A stretch of 64,000 nt of DNA, taken from Clostridiales bacterium (GTDB lineage Bacteria; Bacillota; Clostridia; Lachnospirales; Lachnospiraceae). The notes beneath the pieces were generated by a model. The model did not search any database and was not told where the DNA came from. It saw nothing but the letters and a program-made list of their open reading frames with translations. The DNA is taken from NCBI GenBank assembly GCA_023663185.1, contig JAMPHY010000002.1:180338-244337 (forward strand), given 5' to 3'. Both the position numbers and the translations under genes were made by a program. Below are positions 54,042-63,020 of this stretch, piece by piece; position 1 is the stretch's first letter, and each line of letters starts with the position of its first letter.

Positions 54042-54070
54042 ATAATATCATATATGATTAGTTATTGCAA
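54042..54070 (-). promoter_or_regulatory. promoter of the toxin mRNA
   Basis: On the minus strand: TTGCAA (54070-54065), 17-bp spacer, TATTAT (54047-54042), preceded by TGA (extended -10). It mirrors the antitoxin promoter in -35 sequence and spacing. The predicted start is near 54035, leaving a leader of about 40 nt. Confidence 0.65.
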
Positions 54071-54271
54071 CGATAAAATGCTTATTTCTATATAGTAAAT
54101 CGCAAGTATCAATTATGCTAACCAATATAAATGTATTAAGGCAATTTTATATAAATAGATATTAAAATAATTGCTATTTTCAACCAATTTCTATATAATA
54201 AATATATAAGAAACCGCTTGTTATATGGTAGGACTGATATAACGGCGGATTAAGGAAAGGGTGAAGAGTAT

Positions 54272-54907
54272 ATGAATACAATTATAACTATAGGCAGACA
54301 GTTCGGTTCAGGCGGCAGGGAAATAGGCGAGAAACTGGCGGCACATTTCGGAATCAAGTATTACGATAAGGAGTTATTAACAAGAGCCGCTAAGGAGAGC
54401 GGATACTGCGAAGAAATGCTTAACACTCATGATGAAAGGCCTACAAGCTCATTCTTATATAATTTGGTTATGGACACTTATTCATTCGGATATAATTCGG
54501 CGGCTTTTGTAGATATGCCGATAGGACATAAAATATTTCTAGCGCAGTTTGACACTATTAAAAAAATTGCCTCTGAAGGTTCCTGCGTCATTGTAGGAAG
54601 ATGTGCGGATTATGCCTTGAATGAATATAAAAATTGCCTGCATGTTTTCATTCATGCTGACGAACAGAGTAAGATTAAATTTATTATGAATAAGTACCCT
54701 GATGTAAACACTGAGCAGAAGGCGCGGGATATGATGATTAAGAAGGATAAACAGCGCCAGAGTTATTATAACTATTATTCTTCTAAGAAATGGGGACGTT
54801 CAGACAGCTATGACCTTTCGATTAACAGCAGTATTCTGGGTGAGGACGGAACCGTTAAGTTGTTAGTGCAGTATATTGAAGATTTTGAAGCTAGGGGACA
54901 GAAGTAG
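54272..54907 (+). CDS. cytidylate kinase-like family protein
   Basis: Nucleotide kinase fold of the AAA/Cmk2 type. The P-loop is IGRQFGSGGREIGEKLA, with CVIVGRCADYAL and a lid region with Lys/Arg (KKDKQRQSYYNYYSSKKWG). 211 aa. These proteins are widespread in Lachnospiraceae beside true cmk; the actual substrate is unknown. RBS AAAGGG before ATG 54272. It is divergent from the toxin-antitoxin locus. Confidence 0.88.
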   Translation: MNTIITIGRQFGSGGREIGEKLAAHFGIKYYDKELLTRAAKESGYCEEMLNTHDERPTSSFLYNLVMDTYSFGYNSAAFVDMPIGHKIFLAQFDTIKKIASEGSCVIVGRCADYALNEYKNCLHVFIHADEQSKIKFIMNKYPDVNTEQKARDMMIKKDKQRQSYYNYYSSKKWGRSDSYDLSINSSILGEDGTVKLLVQYIEDFEARGQK

Positions 54908-54980
54908 AGTCCTGTTACTTGATGAAATAAGTTTTCATGTAATTATGAAATTTTTTACGGAAGTTGCAAAGGAGGACTTT

Positions 54981-55166
54981 ATGAAATCAAGCAAGATAGA
55001 TAATGGTTGGGTAACTGGAAGATTATATTTTAACAAAGAAGATACAAGAGTAATTATCAAGAGACCGCAAGGTGTTGGATATACAATGAATTTAGGGAAT
55101 AAGAATACATGGATATTTAATATTATTGTTGTAAGTATTATAGTTATGGTAGTTAGGATTTTATAA
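54981..55166 (+). CDS. small DUF5808-like membrane protein
   Basis: 61 aa from ATG 54981, behind AAAGGAGG. The first half reads NGWVTGRLYFNKEDTRVIIK then RPQGVGYTMNLGN, which matches the DUF5808 pattern of W-x-G-x-x-Y-x-N-x-x-D and G-x-G-x-T-x-N. The second half is a single membrane helix ending the protein. In larger DUF5808 proteins this motif is found with sensor or permease domains; here it stands alone. Function unknown. Confidence 0.6.
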   Translation: MKSSKIDNGWVTGRLYFNKEDTRVIIKRPQGVGYTMNLGNKNTWIFNIIVVSIIVMVVRIL

Positions 55167-55245
55167 AACAATTTCCGCTTTAGAGATAACTTAGAGAGTG
55201 TCTTGCTATAATTATCCAAAATATAAAGAAATGGGGTAGCAAGGC

Positions 55246-55809
55246 ATGAAATTTAAAAGTATGGTAGTAATTGCAGCTATAGCATTAATGACGGCTGCGA
55301 CAGGTTGTGGCGGACAGGAGCCTGAATGGAAGGTGAATTATGAAGTTCCGGTCGAAGAAATTGTTGACGAAATAGAGCATGACAGTAATTCGCCGGAAAT
55401 ATCAAGTAAAGATGTTGATAATCTCAATACGAATAATAGTAATATAGATAATACAACTAATGACAATGAATTAATACCAGAAGCGGATAGCAGCGGCAGC
55501 AAGAAATACATCGGCGGCAAGGTGCGGAGCATTGGGCAGGAAAGCTTTGTAATCAGCCGTACCTTAATAGATTCAGAAGGTTATGTTACTATGCCGGAAG
55601 CAGGAAGCCCGAACGAACAGTTAGTGACTATTAAATGTATGGACTCAACAGTGTTTGAGCATTGGACAATTCAAGGCGGCGGAGAGGGGATTGTAACAAG
55701 GGAAGCCTCTTTTTCCGAAATAACGGAGGGCGGAGGCTTGGAAGCAGAAGGATATTTTGAAGGTGAAGAGTTTATTGCTAATAAGGTCATTATTGAAGTA
55801 TATCAATAA
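55246..55809 (+). CDS. unknown lipoprotein
   Basis: 187 aa. A lipoprotein signal peptide ends in the lipobox AATGCGG (Cys at about residue 21). A disordered Asn/Asp/Ser linker follows (about 45-85), then a small C-terminal domain (KYIGGKVRSIGQESFVISRT to the end) with a beta-rich, OB-like look. Function unknown. RBS GGGG. A probable promoter carries TATAAT near 55206. It converges on the integrase gene. Confidence 0.7.
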   Translation: MKFKSMVVIAAIALMTAATGCGGQEPEWKVNYEVPVEEIVDEIEHDSNSPEISSKDVDNLNTNNSNIDNTTNDNELIPEADSSGSKKYIGGKVRSIGQESFVISRTLIDSEGYVTMPEAGSPNEQLVTIKCMDSTVFEHWTIQGGGEGIVTREASFSEITEGGGLEAEGYFEGEEFIANKVIIEVYQ

Positions 55810-55858
55810 AATATTTTCACTCCGATTATATCGCTGTCAACCTGTTGTATAATCAGTA

Positions 55859-56926
55859 TTATTTTTTTCTTTTCTCCCTGAGTCTGACCTTGTCGGCAGC
55901 CGAGCGTCTTCGTTCGTCTTCAAGCGCCGCATAGTGCCTTTTCGTAGTATTAACGTCTTTATGCCCTAAGACGTCAGCGACCAGATATATATCGCCTGTT
56001 TCACGGTATAATGAAGTGCCGTAGGTACTGCGCAGCTTATGCGGCGTGATTTTTTTTAAGCTTGTAACGGCGGAAGAATATTTTTTTACCATATTTTCAA
56101 CTGCACGCACGCTGATACGGCGGTTCTGCATGGATAGGAAAAGCGCATGCTCATGACCGCTTTGTGCAATAATATGGTGTCTCTGTTCAAGATAATCTGA
56201 TAACGCTTCTTCCACTTCTTCGCCAAAGTATATAACCGCTTCATAACCACCCTTACGGCGTATTTTAATACCATCATTTTTAAAATCAACGTCTTCTATA
56301 TCTAGACCTACGCATTCGGAAACACGGATTCCTGTCCCCAGAAGAAGAGTAAGAAGTGCGATATCTCTTGTTTTGGTTATCTGGTGGCAGCGTTTCTGAG
56401 ACTTACTTAAGTTAGAACCATCTTCAACCATATCCAGCAGTTCGGCTACTTCGTCGGCGTCCAACCTGATAATCTCTTTGTCATGCAGCTTAGGCAAAGG
56501 CACCAGCACGGCAGGATTCTTTTCAATTAATTCAGCTTGATAGAAATACTGGTAAAAACTCCTAAGCGCCGCTAATTTGCGCTTCTTACCACGTTCATCA
56601 TTAGTATATATCTTGTCGTCTTTTGTATAATAAGATAAATATTCAAGATATTCTTCAATATCCTCCCTTGCAATCATATCCAGAATGGACATAGGGAAGT
56701 CGGTAATCTCCATTTTCTTGCAATAGGAGTTTTTATCGTGGAGATATTCAAAAAAAGTTCTGATATCGTAAGCATAGGCAAGCCTCGTTCGTGCGGACGT
56801 ATATTCCGTTATCCCTCTGAAAAATTGTTTGCAAAAGGGTGGGAGAGTGTCGAGAACGGCGCGCATTTTCTCGATATTATGTATATTTTCTTGGTCGTGG
56901 TAATTGTTATTATTCTTGCTGTCCAT
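55859..56926 (-). CDS. tyrosine recombinase (XerC/XerD-like)
   Basis: Site-specific recombinase. The N-terminal SAM-like core-binding domain is at about residues 30-130. The catalytic set is complete: R201 (GTGIRVSE), K225 (RRKGGYEA), H296 and R299 (PHKLRSTYG), H322 (LGHKDV) and the nucleophile Y332 (RHYA). 355 aa is longer than XerC/D by about 50 residues, mostly at the N-terminus. It overlaps the end of the ttcA-like gene by 17 bp and is probably co-transcribed. No attachment site or phage genes are adjacent, so a housekeeping Xer-like role is as likely as a mobile origin. Confidence 0.85.
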   Translation of the reverse strand: MDSKNNNNYHDQENIHNIEKMRAVLDTLPPFCKQFFRGITEYTSARTRLAYAYDIRTFFEYLHDKNSYCKKMEITDFPMSILDMIAREDIEEYLEYLSYYTKDDKIYTNDERGKKRKLAALRSFYQYFYQAELIEKNPAVLVPLPKLHDKEIIRLDADEVAELLDMVEDGSNLSKSQKRCHQITKTRDIALLTLLLGTGIRVSECVGLDIEDVDFKNDGIKIRRKGGYEAVIYFGEEVEEALSDYLEQRHHIIAQSGHEHALFLSMQNRRISVRAVENMVKKYSSAVTSLKKITPHKLRSTYGTSLYRETGDIYLVADVLGHKDVNTTKRHYAALEDERRRSAADKVRLREKRKK

Positions 56927-57683
56927 TTTCTGATAATCCTTTCCATTCGTCTATAGCATTTTGTATTACGGTGATTTTCCATTCGTCCATGCCGCTTTGT
57001 ATTGCGGTAAACATTCGCTCACGAACTCCCGGAGCCTCAAGATTTATGCTTTGTATAAGCGTTTTGGCATATTCGCGCTTGGTGTGCCTATCGGCAGGGC
57101 AGGGGCTTTTAACAACGGGTAATTCGTATTTATTTACGAAGCCTATGACGTCGGCTTCTTTCATATATATAAGCGGTCTGATTACCGTAAGCTGCATACG
57201 GTCTAAGTATGTGACGGGGCGGAAGGTGTGGAAACGTCCTTCGTAAATCAAAGACATCATCATTGTATCAACCACATCATCTTTATGATGGGCGTAGGCA
57301 ACCTTATTACAGCCGAGTTTTTTAATTGCGTCGTTTAATGCGCCTTTACGCATCTTAGCGCAGAGTGAACACGGGTTGCTTTCTTTCCTGTCTTCAAATA
57401 TTATTTTTCCAATATCGGTTTTGACAATGTGATACGGAATCTCCAGTTCTGCGCATAACTTCGAGATTTCATCAAGATTTAGATTTTCAAAGCCCAAGTC
57501 CACAGTTACGGCATGAAGTTCAAAATGTTGGGGGTAGAAGCGCTTGAGTCCATGCAAGGCGTATAACAGTGTCAGACTGTCCTTGCCACCGGATATGCCG
57601 ACGGCGATTTTATCATTTTCTTCAATCATGTTATAATCGTCAACCGCTTTTCTTACAACGCTCAACACCTGCTGTAATTTCAT
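56910..57683 (-). CDS. TtcA/TilS-family tRNA-modifying PP-loop ATPase
   Basis: Likely tRNA 2-thiolation enzyme. PP-loop SGGKDSLTLLYA at about residue 30, Cys pair in NPCSLCAKMRKG (about 121-124), HHKDDVVDT and the later PCPADRHTKRE. 257 aa. The C-terminus ends in a 12-residue tandem duplication (TAIQSGMDEWKI / TVIQNAIDEWKG), encoded by a 36-bp repeat at 56941-57012 close to the overlap with the integrase gene. Confidence 0.85.
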   Translation of the reverse strand: MKLQQVLSVVRKAVDDYNMIEENDKIAVGISGGKDSLTLLYALHGLKRFYPQHFELHAVTVDLGFENLNLDEISKLCAELEIPYHIVKTDIGKIIFEDRKESNPCSLCAKMRKGALNDAIKKLGCNKVAYAHHKDDVVDTMMMSLIYEGRFHTFRPVTYLDRMQLTVIRPLIYMKEADVIGFVNKYELPVVKSPCPADRHTKREYAKTLIQSINLEAPGVRERMFTAIQSGMDEWKITVIQNAIDEWKGLSENGQQE

Positions 57684-57831
57684 AGTCCAACCCTTTCACA
57701 AGCAATCTTATTTCTCACTATATTATAGTCTCAGAAGCAACTAAAGTAAATCATTGGCTGAACCCATTATAGCAGGAATATTTAATTTTTTCAAAAATTT
57801 ATATTTATATAATACATTCCATGTAAAAAAG

Positions 57832-57882
57832 TGATATAATAGGCACATAGAAAAAACAAGCGACGCGAAGCAGAAAGCGAGG
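57832..57882 (+). promoter_or_regulatory. extended -10 promoter and shared leader motif
   Basis: TGATATAAT (57832-57840), then CATAGAAAAAACAAGCG (57846-57862) and GCGAAGCAGAAAG, nearly the same as the leader at 1675-1712. No good -35 is seen. The RBS (GCGAGG) follows. Confidence 0.5.
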
Positions 57883-57893
57883 TTGTATATTAA

Positions 57894-59201
57894 ATGAAGT
57901 TTCATTTTAACAAAAAATACATATACTGGGGGCTGACCGGTGGATTTGCGATAAGTTTAGGAATTTTATTCTATTACATTCTTTTCCACAGGGAAAACCT
58001 GTCAAGTGGCATAAATAATATCATAAGCATTTCCATGCCAATCATAGACGGGCTTATTCTTGCCTATTTGATGACGCCTATCCTTAATACGATAGAAAAT
58101 AAATTATTGAAGCCAATTTATGCTAGAGGAAAAGTTGAAATTAATGAAAAAAGCAAAAAAAGAATGCGTTCATTTTCAATTATCCTGACTATTGTTGTTG
58201 TGTTAATAGTGGCTTATGAATTTCTGGGAATGATTATTCCAGAGCTTATTACGAGTATTCAGAACATTTATTCGCAGTTCCCTACATATATAAAGAATTT
58301 AACCGATTGGGTTACTGGGCTCTTAGAGGATAATCCTGAATTGGAAAGCACAGTCATGCAGCTTTTGAATCAATATTCAACCATGCTGAATGATTTCCTG
58401 AACACCAGTATACTTCCTAGATTGAACGATATACTTAAGGTGCTTTCATCAAGTGTAGTGGGGCTTTTTAAGGCGACATGGAACTTTATTATTGGATTTA
58501 TAATCTCAATTTATGTAATGGGAAACAAAGAGCTGTTTGCTGGTCAGGCAAAAAAGGCTATTTACGCTTTGTTTGAGAATACGTCGGCTAATCAGATTAT
58601 AGCAAATTTCAGGTTTGTACATTCAACATTCAGCGGTTTTATCGTAGGCAAGATTATTGATTCAGCCATTATCGGTATAATATGCTTTATCTGTACGACT
58701 ATTATAGGAACGCCGTATTCAATTTTAGTCAGCGTTGTTATTGGTGTAACCAATGTTATTCCGTTTTTCGGTCCGTGGCTCGGAGCAGTTCCGTGTGCGT
58801 TGCTTATTTTGATGGTAAATCCGCTCCAATGCCTGTATTTCATCATAATGATACTGATTATACAACAGGTTGACGGCAATATAATAGGACCGAAGATTTT
58901 AGGCGATTCCACAGGTTTATCAAGCTTCTGGGTAATTTTCGCGATTACCGTTTTCGGCGGAATGTTCAATATTTTAGGTATGATTGTAGGCGTACCTATA
59001 TTTGCCGTACTTTATGCCGCAATTAAGTCCGTTATTAATAAGCAGCTTGCCAAAAAAGAGCTTCCTACAAGCACAGAACCATATTTAATGGTGGGTTCAA
59101 TCGCAGAAGATAATACTTTTGACGAATATGTGCCTGAAAAGAAGAAAAGAAAAAGCAGAAATGTCAAAAAGCCTAAAAAGGAAGTAGAAGATAAGCAATG
59201 A
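57894..59201 (+). CDS. AI-2E family transporter
   Basis: 435 aa polytopic membrane protein of the AI-2 exporter/PerM family. Two N-terminal helices, a soluble amphipathic section (about 80-170), then clustered helices with FVGK-like [26 protein letters not shown] and [20 protein letters not shown], all family marks. The substrate is not known; autoinducer export is shown only for some members. A basic C-terminal tail ends the protein. dtd overlaps the stop by 4 bp. Confidence 0.85.
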   Translation: MKFHFNKKYIYWGLTGGFAISLGILFYYILFHRENLSSGINNIISISMPIIDGLILAYLMTPILNTIENKLLKPIYARGKVEINEKSKKRMRSFSIILTIVVVLIVAYEFLGMIIPELITSIQNIYSQFPTYIKNLTDWVTGLLEDNPELESTVMQLLNQYSTMLNDFLNTSILPRLNDILKVLSSSVVGLFKATWNFIIGFIISIYVMGNKELFAGQAKKAIYALFENTSANQIIANFRFVHSTFSGFIVGKIIDSAIIGIICFICTTIIGTPYSILVSVVIGVTNVIPFFGPWLGAVPCALLILMVNPLQCLYFIIMILIIQQVDGNIIGPKILGDSTGLSSFWVIFAITVFGGMFNILGMIVGVPIFAVLYAAIKSVINKQLAKKELPTSTEPYLMVGSIAEDNTFDEYVPEKKKRKSRNVKKPKKEVEDKQ

Positions 59202-59644
59202 AATTCTTGATACAACGGGTTAAAGAAGCAAAAGTGACAGTCGATTCAAGGACTGTGGGGGAAATTAAAGAAGGTTTTCTTGTTTTCGTTGGGGTAAGTA
59301 TGAACGATACTTACGAAATAGCCGACAAAATGCTAAATAAGATGTTAAATTTACGCATTTTTAAAGATGAGGCAGGAAAGGTCAATTTAAATCTGTCCAC
59401 CATACAAGGTGAGCTGCTCATAGTTTCACAGTTTACCCTGTATGCAGACTGTCGCCACGGCAACCGTCCTTCATTCACGAACGCCGGAAGTCCTGATTTG
59501 GCGAATGATTTATATGAGTATATAATAGCTAAGTGTAAAGAAACCGTTCCCAATGTCCAACACGGTGAATTTGGCGCCGATATGAAGGTTTCGCTTCTAA
59601 ATGACGGTCCTTTTACCGTGCTGCTGGATTCTGAGGAGATATAA
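59198..59644 (+). CDS. dtd: D-aminoacyl-tRNA deacylase
   Basis: Removes D-amino acids mis-attached to t[19 protein letters not shown] at the N-terminus, active-site motif [20 protein letters not shown] and the Gly-cisPro motif [12 protein letters not shown]. 148 aa, full length. Translation is coupled to the transporter by an ATGA overlap. Confidence 0.94.
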   Translation: MKFLIQRVKEAKVTVDSRTVGEIKEGFLVFVGVSMNDTYEIADKMLNKMLNLRIFKDEAGKVNLNLSTIQGELLIVSQFTLYADCRHGNRPSFTNAGSPDLANDLYEYIIAKCKETVPNVQHGEFGADMKVSLLNDGPFTVLLDSEEI

Positions 59645-59661
59645 AAGGAGCTTGAAATAAT

Positions 59662-59901
59662 ATGAATAATATGATTAAAGTTTTTGTATTGATGGGCATA
59701 TTTATTATAATTGTATATGTCTATAGTTTTATCAAAATTAAGAAAAACAAAGATAAAACTAAAAATATCGATTCAATCCGTGATTTTCACGATTCATATG
59801 ATAAACTTATAAATACGCAGCCCAAAATCGAAAAAATAGACGGATATAACAGGTATGTGACAAAGTATAACAGTTCGGTGGATTACAGGGAGAAATCATG
59901 A
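59662..59901 (+). CDS. small membrane protein of unknown function
   Basis: 79 aa with one N-terminal membrane helix (about residues 5-24) and a Lys/Asp-rich cytoplasmic tail. It starts 17 bp after dtd with AAAGGAG upstream. The last 19 bp overlap the convergent gene at 59883. No family recognised; translation is plausible because of RBS and spacing. Confidence 0.55.
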   Translation: MNNMIKVFVLMGIFIIIVYVYSFIKIKKNKDKTKNIDSIRDFHDSYDKLINTQPKIEKIDGYNRYVTKYNSSVDYREKS

Positions 59902-60872
59902 CTCTGGCACATTTTAGATGTATAAAGCGCGTTCTCCATTGCCATTTTCAGACAATTTTGTTTTAAGGATTTATCATTTATTATTGCCATTTGAAGTGCA
60001 TTTTGTAGAACGAGTCCAAAAACAAGATGCCAATATTCAGGATTTCCGCAAAAAATAATTAATTTATTAATGATTAATTTCCAGAATAATTCGTATTCCC
60101 TAAACATCTGTTCAGGGGCGATTTCATTCCATATTTTATAATTTTCATCGTCAATCCAGTCAACTTCAACTGATTTCTTCACAAGTTCATCTATATCCTT
60201 CGGCAAAGGTTCTGGCAGCTTAAATTTCTGACAAACGCTAACAGCGAGATTCCATATGGAGTTATTATCATAGAACAGCGGCTTATTGATACCTTCACCT
60301 ACATAAAAAGTTTTGCCGCTTTTAGTTTTTACTGTATATAAAAGCTCAGAAGTTTTTCCTTCCCACCTCACTTTTTCCCATACAGACGCCTGACACGCAT
60401 AACCGGCAAGTCCGCTTGCCCATAAAAGAAGTGTTTTTGCCTTAATTCGTTCATTTGACTCCTGAAATATTTTCAGTAAAGTATTCCAAATATCCTGAGC
60501 TGCCAGTTGAGCACCCAACAACGGATTATTTCGTGACGAACTTTCAATCGATCTAAGAAAATCATCATTTTTGATTTTTTCTTTGTCCGTAAAGTCCAGT
60601 AACTTGTCAATTTTCCGATTTCTACTCAATAATTTGATTGTATCTGCCAGACCAAACAAACTAAATAAAAACAAAAAAGACACAATAAATAAAACACCTG
60701 TTAATAATGATTTGTCTCTATGTAAAAGAAACCACCATATAACCGCATAAATAATAGCAATCAAAAAAATGACGCCATTAAATAACCATATTTTCTTGAT
60801 TTTGTTCCTTACATATTTTCTTCTGGCTGCGGCATTTATATATGGATTAAAGTTATTTCTCTTGTTTTTCAT
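59883..60872 (-). CDS. unknown membrane protein, fused form of a local gene family
   Basis: 329 aa. A basic N-terminus and two membrane helices (about 30-50 and 58-78, KKIWLFNGVIFLIAIIYAV) precede a soluble domain of about 220 residues. The latter contains GAQLAAQDIWNTLLKIFQES, LLWASGLAGYACQASVWEK, GKTFYVGEGINKPL and NPEYWHLVFGLVLQNALQMA. The two upstream genes encode the same protein in two pieces. No known domain recognised. A-T rich, near an ATPase fragment and a regulator; could belong to an accessory island. Confidence 0.6.
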   Translation of the reverse strand: MKNKRNNFNPYINAAARRKYVRNKIKKIWLFNGVIFLIAIIYAVIWWFLLHRDKSLLTGVLFIVSFLFLFSLFGLADTIKLLSRNRKIDKLLDFTDKEKIKNDDFLRSIESSSRNNPLLGAQLAAQDIWNTLLKIFQESNERIKAKTLLLWASGLAGYACQASVWEKVRWEGKTSELLYTVKTKSGKTFYVGEGINKPLFYDNNSIWNLAVSVCQKFKLPEPLPKDIDELVKKSVEVDWIDDENYKIWNEIAPEQMFREYELFWKLIINKLIIFCGNPEYWHLVFGLVLQNALQMAIINDKSLKQNCLKMAMENALYTSKMCQSHDFSL

Positions 60873-60895
60873 TAGTTAGACCTCATTTTTAAATA

Positions 60896-61576
60896 TCAAA
60901 GCACAATCTTTATTTTGGATATATAAAGCGCGTTCTCCATTGCCTTTTCCAGACAATTCCATTCCGGAGGCGCTACCTTTATCATCATTTCTAGTGCTTT
61001 TTGCAGCACGAGTCCAAAAAGAAGAGACCATTCATCAGGATTTTTACAATAAGCAGTTACCTTATTCTTAATTGCTTTCCAAAGCATTCCATATTCCTCG
61101 ACCATCTCTTCAGTATCAACTTCGTCCCAAATTTTATAATTCTCATCGCCAAGACGGTCAACAGATTTCTTTACAAGTTCCATAATATCAGGCAATGCTT
61201 TTGATGGCTCAAGCTGCCTATAGATACCGGCTGCAAGGTTCCATATGGAATATTGAGAGGAGAGTAGCGGTCTGTTGATACCTTCCCCCATATAAAAAGT
61301 TTTGCCATTTTTTGTACCTACTGTAAATAATTCAGGAGACGTTCCTTCCAATCTCGCTTTTTCCCATGCCGACGCCTGACACGCATAGCCGGCAATACCG
61401 CTTGTCCATAAAAGAACCACTTTGGCATTAATTCGCCCGTTTGGTTCCTGAAATGCTTTAAATAAAGTGTTCCAAATATCCTCAGCACCCATTTTAGCAC
61501 CAATTAGCGAGTCTTTTTTTCTCGCTTCCTCAAGCTGCCTGAAAAAAGCCTGTTCAAAATGATTATCATTATCCAT
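60896..61576 (-). CDS. unknown soluble protein, paralogue of the 59883 C-terminal domain
   Basis: 226 aa, no membrane helix. Almost collinear with the C-terminal two-thirds of the 59883 product: GAKMGAEDIWNTLFKAFQEP, LLWTSGIAGYACQASAWEK, GKTFYMGEGINRPL, SIWNLAAGIYRQL, FGLVLQKALEMM, NCLEKAMENALY. It starts inside the end of the 61569 gene (8-bp overlap), so the two halves are made together. Function unknown. Confidence 0.6.
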   Translation of the reverse strand: MDNDNHFEQAFFRQLEEARKKDSLIGAKMGAEDIWNTLFKAFQEPNGRINAKVVLLWTSGIAGYACQASAWEKARLEGTSPELFTVGTKNGKTFYMGEGINRPLLSSQYSIWNLAAGIYRQLEPSKALPDIMELVKKSVDRLGDENYKIWDEVDTEEMVEEYGMLWKAIKNKVTAYCKNPDEWSLLFGLVLQKALEMMIKVAPPEWNCLEKAMENALYISKIKIVL

Positions 61577-61955
61577 TTGCTTTTCGTCCTCCGTTATTTC
61601 CCGTTTCTTTTTTATTCGTTGAATTACCTGTATTATTTTTTACTTTCTGCATTTTATCAATTTTTCGATTTCTTAGTAATAATTTGGCTGTGTCAAACAG
61701 GCTTAGTATAAGGAAGGTAGATACAATAAGAAAAATCACTGCAATATCTGCATTTCTCAATCCGTTATTAAAGTGAAAATTCAACCGTATTCCCGAATAA
61801 ATAACGGTAGCCAGAAATAAGGCGCCGTTAAATTTCCATACTTTTTTAATATGTTTCTTACATATTTTCTTTCTGTCATTAGCGTTTAAGTTAGGATTAA
61901 TTTCTAAATCATCAATAAACGAACCATACAGCAGTTGTCGTAGCCAATTGTCCAT
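61569..61955 (-). CDS. unknown two-helix membrane protein, paralogue of the 59883 N-terminal domain
   Basis: 128 aa. Two helices and flanking motifs match the N-terminal third of the 59883 protein: KKHIKKVWKFNGALFLATVIY and DTAKLLLRNRKIDKM. The C-terminus is Asn/Lys-rich and unstructured (NNTGNSTNKKETGNNGG). It is the first gene of this three-gene unit on the minus strand. Together with 60896 it makes a two-chain version of the single-chain 59883 product. Confidence 0.6.
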   Translation of the reverse strand: MDNWLRQLLYGSFIDDLEINPNLNANDRKKICKKHIKKVWKFNGALFLATVIYSGIRLNFHFNNGLRNADIAVIFLIVSTFLILSLFDTAKLLLRNRKIDKMQKVKNNTGNSTNKKETGNNGGRKANG

Positions 61956-62080
61956 TAATTTATCCTTTCAGGCATTGTATGAATATAACCATGAACGCAA
62001 GCAACTATTCGTTAAACTTGTGTTTTGCGCATAGTACAAAATCCATTCAGAACCACTCTTTTTAAGTTATTTCAATATAT

Positions 62081-62707
62081 TTATCTTGCTACAATATCCT
62101 TTAGCATTACAGAGTTATATATATCATGCAGATAATCTCGAGCTTCTTGTGAAGTGATTTTAAATTTTGCAATATAGGGAAATGAACCACACTCTATATA
62201 CCTGTTAAACTTCTGGGTGTTTGTCAGCGTGGAATCATCGATGCCGATACAAAATTCCTTAAATGATAACGGCAACATTTTAAGTTCAACATATCTTCCT
62301 GACAATAATGTAGCAAGTTCTCCTGACATAAAATAAGCATTTGAGCCGGTAATATATACATCGCAGTTATCTTTCAGAAAAAGGCTGTCAACCGCTTTTT
62401 CAAAGTTTTTAACATGTTGAATTTCATCAAGAAAAATATAATTCATGTCATCGGGAGTAATCAACTTTGTAATATACTCATAAAGCATACGATAGTCAGT
62501 CAGACTTTCATATTCTATATTCTCAAAGTTAATACTGATAATTTGTCCTCTATCCACTCCGTCAGAAATAAGCCAATTTCTGTAAATTTCAAATAATGTA
62601 GACTTTCCACAACGTCTGACTCCAGAAACAACTTTTATTATTTGTTTCTCTCTCCAATTTTTAAGCCAATTAAGATATTCGGTTCTCTCAATAAGAATAT
62701 TATTCAT
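62081..62707 (-). pseudogene. truncated AAA_14 ATPase lacking its DUF4143 domain
   Basis: 208 aa holding only the ATPase part: Walker A SGVRRCGKST, Walker B MNYIFLDEIQHV, sensor VYITGSNAY, and the LSGRYVELKMLPLSFKEF block. It ends at SVMLKDIVAR, where intact relatives continue with a linker and a C-terminal DUF4143 domain of about 200 residues. No continuation is found in the next 100 bp in any frame, so the 3' half seems deleted. The intact relative at 15137 shows what is missing. It may be inactive. Confidence 0.65.
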
Positions 62708-63020
62708 AATAATCTCCTATTATCCTTACTCGGCGTGTCCTTTGTTGTTATTAACTATATTTGTTTAAGTTTCGTGCAAATACACGCCCTTTTTTACTTC
62801 AATTACATCATTTATTATGGCTTGCTGATTTTCTGTTGCCAAAATGTTGCCACGCATTTATTATAACAAATCTCCACTAAATAACAACCCATTTCAAAAT
62901 AAAACAGCACCCAATTTCACACAATCTGCTAATTGCCAATAGCCCCATTCCGATTTTCTCCTTATTCGCTGTTATTACATGGTGCTAGCACCATGTATGG
63001 ATAATCATTAAGAAATAATT
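62708..63020. other. non-coding gap with a perfect 22-bp palindrome
   Basis: No gene on either strand. The palindrome at 62976-62997, core ACATGGTGCTAGCACCATGT, lies just beyond the 3' end of the TetR-type gene. Its half-site CACCATGT recurs inside the palindromic site at 63715-63727 on the other side of that gene, so both may be bound by the same regulator. The rest is AT-rich. Confidence 0.5.
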
